From an uncultured Erysipelotrichaceae bacterium (lineage in GTDB: Bacteria > Bacillota_I > Bacilli_A > RFN20 > CAG-826): a stretch of DNA of 8,171 nt. The DNA lies in contig CADCJP010000043.1 in the NCBI GenBank assembly GCA_902801805.1, forward strand, positions 1-8,171, in the 5' to 3' direction. Numbering within the stretch: the first letter of the stretch is position 1; each line of letters opens with the position of its first letter. Shown here piece after piece: positions 1 to 4,840 of this stretch. The notes below the pieces were generated by a model, which did no database searches, had not been told where the DNA came from, and worked only from the letters and a program-made list of their open reading frames with translations. Position numbers and translations under genes: made by a program.

Positions 1-387
1 TTCTGGGACGTTATGGATGGTGACCGCTAAAAACATCTTAGAAGTCTTAGACATCGCTTTAGTTCTTAAACCTTCTTCTTTGTTTTCTTGATTATGGAAG
101 TGTGGTACCACCTTATCAATTAACCATAAGAATCCAGCGCCTAGAACGATGGAAATAACCACCACTAGCCAATTAGGCATATAAGAGACGTTTCCGTCTT
201 CTAAGGCCGGTTTAATAAGGGAAAAGAATGAAGCGGAGAACATCACGCCTGCGGCAAAGCCAGTAAAGATTTTATTTAATCTCGGTGAGATTTCTTTTTT
301 ACGAATAAAGAAGACAAATAATGCCCCTAATGTTGTGCAGATAAATATTAGGGGTATACCAATTAATGGATAGACAAAGTCTTGCAT
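1..387 (-). CDS. ZIP-family metal permease (GufA/ZupT-like), N-terminal part
   Basis: This is the first 129 codons of a ZIP divalent-metal transporter; the rest lies beyond the left edge. Members of the family move Zn2+, and often Fe2+ or Mn2+, into the cytoplasm. The translation shows hydrophobic segments at about residues 5-28 (TM1), 36-59 (TM2, ending in SFFSLIKPALE, the typical GufA/ZupT wording) and 73-92 (TM3). A charged cytoplasmic loop with short His content (HFHN, 96-99) follows, and TM4 starts in the motif HNVPE (125-129), whose His, Asn and Glu are the metal-site residues of the family. The ATG at 387 is preceded at 8 nt by a perfect GGAGG. That site sits in the last codons of the upstream HMA gene, so the two are one operon and probably translationally coupled. 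Which metal is carried cannot be told from this fragment. Confidence 0.9.
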   Translation of the reverse strand, partial: MQDFVYPLIGIPLIFICTTLGALFVFFIRKKEISPRLNKIFTGFAAGVMFSASFFSLIKPALEDGNVSYMPNWLVVVISIVLGAGFLWLIDKVVPHFHNQENKEEGLRTKAMSKTSKMFLAVTIHNVPE

Positions 388-392
388 ATTGA

Positions 393-644
393 TTACCTCC
401 AAAAGAACAACTTTTTAACTGCTTGTGTTTTATAGTAACTAGTAATCCTATAACCTGTTGGATAAAAGGCTTTAACGAAATCTTCTTGATCTAAATCTAA
501 AGGAGTGATGACCGTAAGAGAATTAGAAAGATGAGAAGCCTTTATTTTCTTATAAGAGGTAAAGTTCTTTCTCACTGTGTCTTCAACGTGCATTTCGCAC
601 ATCCCACACTTCATTCCATCAATGCCTAAAATATATTTATTCAT
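393..644 (-). CDS. Small heavy-metal-associated (HMA) domain protein
   Basis: An 83-aa single-domain protein of the HMA/copper-chaperone fold (beta-alpha-beta-beta-alpha-beta). The metal loop is GMKCGMC (residues 10-16, Cys13 and Cys16), followed by an unusual EMHVED helix start that adds His and acidic residues near the site. Members bind soft metals such as Cu+ or Zn2+ and pass them to transporters. I chose the ATG at 644. It has AAAGGA 7 nt upstream and gives the HMA strand directly, whereas the longer reading from GTG at 686 would begin at or before the predicted transcription start. The stop codon overlaps the GGAGG of the ZIP permease gene, so both products are made from one mRNA. An HMA protein paired with a ZIP importer suggests metal delivery or sensing; the partner and metal are unproven. 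The C-terminus KKLFFWR is basic and aromatic. Confidence 0.85.
   Translation of the reverse strand: MNKYILGIDGMKCGMCEMHVEDTVRKNFTSYKKIKASHLSNSLTVITPLDLDQEDFVKAFYPTGYRITSYYKTQAVKKLFFWR
396..400 (-). promoter_or_regulatory. Shine-Dalgarno of the ZIP gene, inside the HMA stop region
   Basis: GGAGG, 8 nt before the ATG at 387. Together with the next bases it reads TGG AGG TAA, the last two codons and stop of the HMA gene. This is the strongest ribosome binding site in the window. It implies that ribosomes terminating on the HMA gene feed initiation on the ZIP gene. Confidence 0.85.
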
Positions 645-651
645 ACTAGTT

Positions 652-657
652 TCCTTT
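652..657 (-). promoter_or_regulatory. Shine-Dalgarno deciding the HMA start
   Basis: AAAGGA with a 7-nt spacer to the ATG at 644. It supports the 83-aa product over the 97-aa reading that starts at the GTG at 686, which has no comparable site and would lie at the predicted transcription start. Confidence 0.7.
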
Positions 658-673
658 GGTGATTTACTACATG

Positions 674-691
674 AGTTAGTCACCACTAACT
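674..691. promoter_or_regulatory. Perfect 7-4-7 inverted repeat, candidate metal-responsive operator
   Basis: AGTTAGTCACCACTAACT is an inverted repeat with 7-bp perfect arms and a 4-bp spacer. It abuts the extended -10 (692-700) and covers the predicted transcription start of the HMA-ZIP operon, the classic position for a repressor. The arm sequence (TTAGT/ACTAA) is loosely reminiscent of DtxR/MntR-type boxes, but I cannot assign a regulator from sequence alone. No regulator gene is visible next to it except the HTH protein of the upstream toxin module, whose own promoter repeat (TACACAAA) is different. Confidence 0.55.
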
Positions 692-700
692 ACTATATCA
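692..700 (-). promoter_or_regulatory. Extended -10 promoter of the HMA-ZIP operon
   Basis: On the minus strand the sequence reads TGATATAGT, that is TG-n-TATAGT, a good extended -10 element. The -35 region about 17 bp upstream is poor (near CTTTTC at 715-720), as is tolerated with extended -10 promoters. The predicted start lies near 685, giving a leader of about 40 nt that contains the HMA ribosome binding site. Confidence 0.5.
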
Positions 701-730
701 CAATAAATAAAATAGAAAAGAAAAACGTAT

Positions 731-1339
731 TTAAATATGTAGCTCTTCCACGAATAAAGATATTGGTGTTTTAAAAAATACGCTTATTTTATAGATGTTT
801 TGAAATGAGGCGTTATATAAGGATTGATCACTAGAACGATATTTGTTTAGGGTATTAACACTTATACCTGTTGCTTTGCTTAATTTATTAATGGAGCATC
901 TATAACGTTTACAAAGAAGTCTTAATATCGTTTCTTCTTTTTCTTTGTCGTGGAAATAATCCACTAGTTGGGAGATATCCATTTCGTGATAAACATTATA
1001 AAGGTCTAGCATTTTTTCTAATGGTAATTTTAAAAACAAATATGAAAATGGTTTGCGTAGCATTAGGAATAGTTCAAAGTAACAATACCCACACCAGTAA
1101 GCATCATTATATATCCCAAAGCTATCGTCTTTAGCAATATTGTTGCCCACAATTGAATGATATCCTTCTTCAACTGAAATGTCCGAAATATCAGTTAAGT
1201 ATCCTTTTTCGATATTTTTAACATAATCACTGTTAGCAAGATAATCAGTGAAAGCTGTCAGGTGCATTTTGTTATGGATGGCAATAACGAAATAGCGGCA
1301 GAATGTTTCTTTTATGTCATAAATCAGATATTTATTCAT
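731..1339 (-). CDS. HTH (XRE-type) protein, putative antitoxin/autoregulator of the DUF3990 module
   Basis: A 202-aa protein with three visible parts. An N-terminal helical region (about 1-70, with pattern AFTDYLANSDYVKNIEKGYLTD) comes first. An aromatic-rich central region (about 75-130; WCGYCYFELF, PFSYLFLKLPLEKM, VYHEMDISQLVDYF) follows. A C-terminal helix-turn-helix (about 143-200; INKLSKATGISVNTLNKYRSS then NIYKISVFFKTPISLFVEEL) matches the Cro/C1-XRE pattern with a final helix typical of that fold. The ATG at 1339 lies inside the last codons of the toxin gene in the arrangement ATGAATAA, an 8-nt overlap. No Shine-Dalgarno is close, so translation probably depends on reinitiation after the toxin stop. 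A TTG at 1345 is a less likely start. By position and domain content it is the likely antitoxin and DNA-binding repressor acting at the repeat at 1988-2012. I do not recognise the N-terminal two thirds with certainty, and the antitoxin role is inferred. Confidence 0.75.
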   Translation of the reverse strand: MNKYLIYDIKETFCRYFVIAIHNKMHLTAFTDYLANSDYVKNIEKGYLTDISDISVEEGYHSIVGNNIAKDDSFGIYNDAYWCGYCYFELFLMLRKPFSYLFLKLPLEKMLDLYNVYHEMDISQLVDYFHDKEKEETILRLLCKRYRCSINKLSKATGISVNTLNKYRSSDQSLYNASFQNIYKISVFFKTPISLFVEELHI

Positions 1340-1988
1340 TTTCAAAAACCAAGTCCCTCAAGCGTATTCCTTTTATATAGCGGTCGTTTTTTACTAATTC
1401 AGCATAAATACCATCCGCTTTTGCTTTCCTTAAATAATATTGTTCTCTACTTATTTCATGAGTCTCTTCGAAATCTAAAAAGTGGAGATTAGAAAAAGCT
1501 CTTTTAGAGATAAGAACATACTGCGTGCCTAAATCTCCAGATAGAAAAATTCTTTCTAATGACTCTAATGTAATTTCACCCTTAATGAACGATTCAGGAA
1601 ATTGGAAATAGCTATCATCAGCGCGATAGCCTATCACTATGTCATATTTTGAAATATCAATTAGATATCTTTTTTCTAAATATTCTAATTCCAATGGGTA
1701 TTTATCCTTTAACACCCCTGGCAATTTACGATTGTGAACTAATAAGGCAACCCAATAAAGAACATTGTTGAATGGGGGTTTGGTCAAATCAAGAATCTTT
1801 AATCGATCATCTCTAATTTTATATCTATTAACAAAGCCACAGCCCTTTCTCTTTGATGCCCATTCTTTAGCTAATTCTTTATTTGAGCAGCAATAAAAAC
1901 CAAGTCCGTAGTCATTAGACTTATTGCCCGCTCCAAACTGTGGTTTTTCAACAATACAATCACTACCGTGATAAATTATTCTTTCCAT
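1332..1988 (-). CDS. DUF3990 protein, putative ADP-ribosyltransferase-like toxin
   Basis: A 218-aa soluble protein with the recognisable DUF3990 wording. YHGS is at residues 6-9, GLGFYCCSNKELAKEWA at about 28-44, IGYRADDSYF at about 119-128, and GTQYVLIS at about 154-161. The order of a Tyr-His near the N-terminus, a G-x-G-F-Y-x-[ST] strand followed by an A-x-x-W-A helix, and a late Gln (Q156) resembles the H-Y-[E/Q] layout of ADP-ribosyltransferases. That fold link is from my knowledge of the family and is not proven here. Members often sit beside small antitoxin genes in Bacillota, and here the next gene is an HTH protein overlapping by 8 nt. I chose the ATG at 1988. A TTG two codons upstream (1994) lies above the predicted transcription start. 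No Shine-Dalgarno exists and the -10 ends only 9 nt before the ATG, so the mRNA is predicted to be leaderless. The molecular target is unknown. Confidence 0.8.
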   Translation of the reverse strand: MERIIYHGSDCIVEKPQFGAGNKSNDYGLGFYCCSNKELAKEWASKRKGCGFVNRYKIRDDRLKILDLTKPPFNNVLYWVALLVHNRKLPGVLKDKYPLELEYLEKRYLIDISKYDIVIGYRADDSYFQFPESFIKGEITLESLERIFLSGDLGTQYVLISKRAFSNLHFLDFEETHEISREQYYLRKAKADGIYAELVKNDRYIKGIRLRDLVFENE

Positions 1989-2012
1989 ACACAAAAAATT
2001 ATACTTTGTGTA
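1988..2012. promoter_or_regulatory. 8-bp perfect inverted repeat over the toxin -10 and start codon (candidate operator)
   Basis: Arms TACACAAA (1988-1995) and TTTGTGTA (2005-2012) are perfect inverted repeats separated by 9 bp. The repeat is centred at 2000, within the -10 hexamer TATAAT (1998-2003), and its left arm reaches the first base of the ATG. Binding of a dimer here would block RNA polymerase directly. The HTH protein encoded as the second gene of the operon is the obvious candidate ligand, as in autoregulated toxin-antitoxin operons. Recognition itself is inferred. Confidence 0.65.
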
Positions 2013-2026
2013 GGTATTATTGTCAA
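1998..2026 (-). promoter_or_regulatory. Consensus sigma-70 promoter of the DUF3990/HTH operon
   Basis: A perfect -35 TTGACA (2021-2026) and a perfect -10 TATAAT (1998-2003) are separated by exactly 17 bp, the strongest promoter in the window. The expected start is near 1990-1992, only 2-4 nt from the ATG at 1988, so there is no room for a ribosome binding site. Such a strong promoter is what one expects when a tight repressor controls it, consistent with the overlapping inverted repeat. Confidence 0.85.
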
Positions 2027-2071
2027 TCTATAGTACTCTACTACTATGTTTTGTCTATTTTAGGTACACAA

Positions 2072-2698
2072 TTAAATTACAAACATGCAAACAATAACGT
2101 TTAAGAAATCATAAATGCCGTGGCCTAAAGCTAAGCCTAAGTATTTGCAGTTCTTAAGGAAGTATTTAGCGAAACCAAAGATTAAACCAAAGCCAAAGGT
2201 AAATAAGACTTGGAATAGACTACCGTTAATGATGTGCCAAATACCAAATAATGCCGCGGCAATAATGACACCTATCCATTTATGCTTTTTAAAGAAACCA
2301 CAGAATGTTTCTTGATAATACACTCTAAACACTAATTCTTCTACTGGACCCACGAATAGGACGAAGAAAAGTAAAGAAAGCAATAAGTTTGCCAAATTAA
2401 AGTCTTGATGTTCGCCGACAATAGAATGACCCAATAACGCTGGTAAAAACGCCGCGAAGAAAGAGATGACTATAGCCAATCCTAAGCCAATTAGATATTG
2501 CTTCCAGTTCTTTACATCAAAATCAATCTTAATACCTGTGATGATGATACTAGCGATAGCAACACCCGCCATGGCAAAATAAACGCCCCATCTTAAATAG
2601 GCTTTAGGTGTTCCTGTTATTGGCAAAATACTTGGTAGGAATGTTAATAAAACAAGCAATGCTGTAGTAATAATAAGGACGATAATTTTCTTTTTCAT
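2072..2698 (-). CDS. CPBP-family intramembrane glutamic endopeptidase
   Basis: A 208-aa integral membrane protein of the CPBP (Abi/CAAX-protease-and-bacteriocin-processing) family. The three family motifs are all present: EELVFR (residues 120-125, Glu120/Glu121 and Arg125), FGIWH (151-155, His155) and LGHGIYDFLN (191-200, His193 and Asn200). Together they form the active site in the Rce1-type fold. Hydrophobic segments fall near 5-27, 36-55, 69-90, 104-119, 143-159, 162-181 and 187-207. Bacterial members cleave peptides within the membrane and are often linked to bacteriocin maturation or self-immunity. No bacteriocin gene is visible here, so the substrate is unknown. The start at ATG 2698 has no Shine-Dalgarno. 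It lies 26 nt beyond the potassium channel terminator, so it may rely on a weak promoter in that gap (TATTAT at 2705-2710, 6 nt before the ATG, no good -35) or on read-through. Confidence 0.88.
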   Translation of the reverse strand: MKKKIIVLIITTALLVLLTFLPSILPITGTPKAYLRWGVYFAMAGVAIASIIITGIKIDFDVKNWKQYLIGLGLAIVISFFAAFLPALLGHSIVGEHQDFNLANLLLSLLFFVLFVGPVEELVFRVYYQETFCGFFKKHKWIGVIIAAALFGIWHIINGSLFQVLFTFGFGLIFGFAKYFLKNCKYLGLALGHGIYDFLNVIVCMFVI

Positions 2699-2723
2699 AA
2701 GACAATAATATTCTCGTTATATT

Positions 2724-2751
2724 AAAAAAAGAAGAACTTATTTGTCCTTCT
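2724..2751 (-). terminator. Intrinsic terminator overlapping the end of the potassium channel gene
   Basis: Minus-strand RNA can form an 8-bp stem, AGAAGGAC pairing with GTTCTTCT (one G-U pair). The 6-nt loop contains the stop codon and is followed directly by a run of T residues (2724-2730). The stem uses the last codons of the channel gene, so coding and termination signals are compacted together. The stem is modest, so some read-through into the CPBP gene is likely. Confidence 0.6.
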
Positions 2752-3643
2752 CTTCTTTACTGATTTCTCTTAGTTCTTTTTGGTCTCTTCTACCAGATGT
2801 TTCGTTATAGAAGTTAACAATGATAGAAGTAATAACCGCGACAGCGATAATGCCGTATAATCCTAAGATCACTGTTAATACTCTTCCTAAAGGAGTGACT
2901 GCGGTGAAATCACCAAAACCAATTGTAGTCACCACCGCAAAGCTATACCATAAGGCATCTGGGAAATTAGTGATTCCTGGTTCCACTGTTTGAAGAACAA
3001 TGGAGAAGCAGATAATCGTGGTTAATAAACCAAATAAGATTTCTAAAGAGAATGTGGAAACAATAATCTTAAATAAGACTTTCACTTTTAAAGTCGCAAA
3101 GATAATCATCGCCGCTTCAACGAAAGATACCACAGCGATAAAAACACATTCTAAAGTCACAATTGTGACAACGTTTTCTTCCGCTGGAGTAATAAATATA
3201 CCAACCGCTAAAACAACGGCGAAGGCAATGATTAAACCATTTAAAACAATGCTACGTATATCGTGCTTTTGAATAAGTGAGAATGCTCTAGATATGACAA
3301 TGGATAAACAATATAATCCTGCGGTGATTTGGAATACTTGGGGATTATATGTATTGCCAGATAAGGAGACAATACCCAAAATAGCGTTAAATATAAAAAG
3401 TATTAAAGACCTAATGAAGTTCAATTTGGTGCGGTCTTTTAAGAATGAAACAATACTTAATAAGGCTGTCGCCATAAAGACCCAAATTAAAAACTTACTA
3501 GCTTCTTCTGGTGTCTTTTCGTAAATTTGTAAAATCGTTAATGCGGAGAACGCTAAAACTAAAGTGGAAAGCACAGTACTAACTAATGTTAATAGCACTT
3601 TCATGAATGGTTTTTGAAAGAAATCAGTTTTACGTTTGCTCAT
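2738..3643 (-). CDS. Potassium channel family protein with TIGFGD selectivity filter
   Basis: A 301-aa membrane protein whose C-terminal third is an ion-channel pore module. It has an outer helix at about 194-217, a pore helix FPDALWYSFAVVTT (227-240), the selectivity filter TIGFGD (240-245) and the inner helix at about 253-278 with glycines for gating. The filter is a K+-selective signature in the Phe variant. Before it lie about six further hydrophobic segments (about 15-40, 51-67, 78-95, 103-120, 131-152, 157-184). I see no regular Arg/Lys-every-third-residue S4 helix, so voltage sensing is not supported. The tail after 279 is short and charged (SGRRDQKELREISKEEKDK) and lacks an RCK/TrkA domain. 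The role is likely K+ flux and membrane-potential control. The start ATG 3643 has no Shine-Dalgarno and lies 9 nt from an extended -10, so a leaderless mRNA is plausible. Confidence 0.88.
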   Translation of the reverse strand: MSKRKTDFFQKPFMKVLLTLVSTVLSTLVLAFSALTILQIYEKTPEEASKFLIWVFMATALLSIVSFLKDRTKLNFIRSLILFIFNAILGIVSLSGNTYNPQVFQITAGLYCLSIVISRAFSLIQKHDIRSIVLNGLIIAFAVVLAVGIFITPAEENVVTIVTLECVFIAVVSFVEAAMIIFATLKVKVLFKIIVSTFSLEILFGLLTTIICFSIVLQTVEPGITNFPDALWYSFAVVTTIGFGDFTAVTPLGRVLTVILGLYGIIAVAVITSIIVNFYNETSGRRDQKELREISKEEKDK

Positions 3644-3665
3644 AATGCAAATAATATAGCATTAT
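3642..3665. promoter_or_regulatory. 7-bp inverted repeat framing the -10 and start codon of the potassium channel gene
   Basis: ATAATGC (3642-3648) and GCATTAT (3659-3665) are perfect inverted repeats with a 10-bp AT-only spacer that contains the -10. One arm includes part of the ATG. In DNA it could be an operator. In a transcript reading through from the upstream STAS-kinase gene it could form a weak AT-rich hairpin hiding the start codon. The AT richness makes chance more likely than for the toxin repeat. Confidence 0.35.
3653..3661 (-). promoter_or_regulatory. Extended -10 promoter candidate of the potassium channel gene
   Basis: On the minus strand TGCTATATT reads as TG-n-TATATT, an extended -10, with 9 nt to the ATG at 3643. 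No -35 match is found 16-18 bp upstream (GAGAAA). The predicted start near 3646 leaves a leader of about 3 nt. Confidence 0.4.
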
Positions 3666-3705
3666 TTATTATCGTTTTCTCTCTTTTTGGTACTATGGTG
3701 CCAAT

Positions 3706-4836
3706 TTATGCTATTTTAGCGAGTGCTTCTTTCATATCATTGAGGCAATGATCGAATGTTTCTTTTGGATAGCCACGCTTATTAAAGAAGTGAAGCGCTC
3801 TCATACAGCCAAGCACTCTGGCTTTATTAGAAATCTTAATATATTCTTCATCATTTAAATCAGAATAGTACTTTCTAGAAAGTTCTTTCCAAATATATCG
3901 AGCTTTATCAACAGATATACCGAGGAAGTCTTCCACTGAGCGAGGATCTAAGAAACTGAATTCATAATAAGAATTACAAATCGAGGCTAATTCAAAGATT
4001 GGATCACCAATACATAAAGTATCCATATCAATAAGCATTAAGTCATTACCCACCATTAATTGGTTTTTAAGATGGAAATCACCATGCATTAATGTTCTTG
4101 AATCTGGAACTTCATTAATCAATTTATAAAGGGTGTGATATGTTTGCTCATCTAAGAAACTTTTAACTTTTTCTAAATAGCCAAATGATAACTTCTTCAT
4201 ATCTGGTAAGGAGCCATCAGTGACTTCTCTACTATGCATATGTTTAAGCACTTTCACCGCTTGATTAATAAAGGCATCAGTGTTTTCTTGGCTTTCATTA
4301 ACATATTTAGTGCATGAACTAGCGTCTAATAGTTCAAAGATTGTGCCATAGTCTTCCCCCACCTTAACGATTTGTAAGGCAATCGCGGTAGGTAAACCCA
4401 TCACAAAGGCTTTCTTAGAAAGTTCTCTTTCATTTTTAATATCATCTAATGTTGTATGTTTATCGTAATAAACTTTAACGATGGTATCAGGGGCTAAACG
4501 ATAGACCGCTCCATGAGCGCCTTTACCAATTAATGGACAGCCTTCAACAGAAACAACCGGGAAAGCTTTTTGGACATTAACAATCTTGGTAAAACCTGTC
4601 ATTTCAAAAATATCATAGACTTCAGTGGAAGCATTAATGACAGAAGTATCATCCACTTTCTTTTTAATACCTAAAACAACACGTAAACCCGCACTAGAGA
4701 TGTATCTTGTGTTACCAGCATCAAGCACTACTGCGTCATAGTTTTTCTTGCTTAATAAGTCATTAATTTCTTTTTCTGTTGATTCGCATGTATCAAAAGA
4801 TAACGAGGACGGTAATTGATAATTGAGTGTTTCCAT
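3706..4836 (-). CDS. STAS domain fused to a TIGR02172-like phosphotransferase (APH/protein-kinase-like) domain
   Basis: A 376-aa cytosolic fusion. Residues 1-97 are a STAS (anti-sigma-factor-antagonist) domain. YISSAGLRVVLG (45-56) matches the SpoIIAA/RsbV switch loop, with Ser48 at the position of the phosphorylated serine. Residues about 100-376 are a kinase-like domain of the aminoglycoside/choline-kinase class. They include a glycine-rich loop GKGAHGAVYR (104-113), Lys121 in IVKVYY, an acidic helix NERE (135-138), the catalytic loop HGDFHLKN (251-258, Asp253 and Asn258) and the metal-binding LIDMDT (268-273). The wording closely follows the TIGR02172 paralogous family first noted in Fibrobacter. 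All catalytic residues are present, so it should be active; the phosphate acceptor is unknown. I chose the ATG at 4836, with AAGGTGA 8 nt upstream. The GTG at 4848 lies inside that ribosome binding site. It starts 4 nt after the xylanase stop, so the two are an operon. Confidence 0.88.
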   Translation of the reverse strand: METLNYQLPSSLSFDTCESTEKEINDLLSKKNYDAVVLDAGNTRYISSAGLRVVLGIKKKVDDTSVINASTEVYDIFEMTGFTKIVNVQKAFPVVSVEGCPLIGKGAHGAVYRLAPDTIVKVYYDKHTTLDDIKNERELSKKAFVMGLPTAIALQIVKVGEDYGTIFELLDASSCTKYVNESQENTDAFINQAVKVLKHMHSREVTDGSLPDMKKLSFGYLEKVKSFLDEQTYHTLYKLINEVPDSRTLMHGDFHLKNQLMVGNDLMLIDMDTLCIGDPIFELASICNSYYEFSFLDPRSVEDFLGISVDKARYIWKELSRKYYSDLNDEEYIKISNKARVLGCMRALHFFNKRGYPKETFDHCLNDMKEALAKIA

Positions 4837-4840
4837 GTTG

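Noticed and set aside
642..650. Shared ACTAGTATG at the HMA and first-lipoprotein starts
   Set aside because: Only about twelve bases are shared, without further similarity upstream, so chance is the simplest explanation.
711..737. Possible terminator after the HTH gene (ACATATTTAAATACGT followed by a T-rich stretch)
   Set aside because: The self-complementary stretch is almost pure AT with a mismatch and no real loop, so it would not form a stable hairpin.
577..774. Plus-strand open frame opposite the HMA gene and intergenic region
   Set aside because: It is antisense to the well-supported HMA gene, has no ribosome binding site and shows low-complexity content.
2031..2043. TAGTA-CTC-TACTA inverted repeat just upstream of the toxin -35
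   Set aside because: Five-base AT-rich arms are too short to call an operator, though it lies near a regulated promoter.
2115..2315. Plus-strand frame rich in Lys-Pro opposite the CPBP gene
   Set aside because: The repeated PKAKPK pattern is a mirror of Leu/Phe/Gly codons in membrane segments on the other strand.
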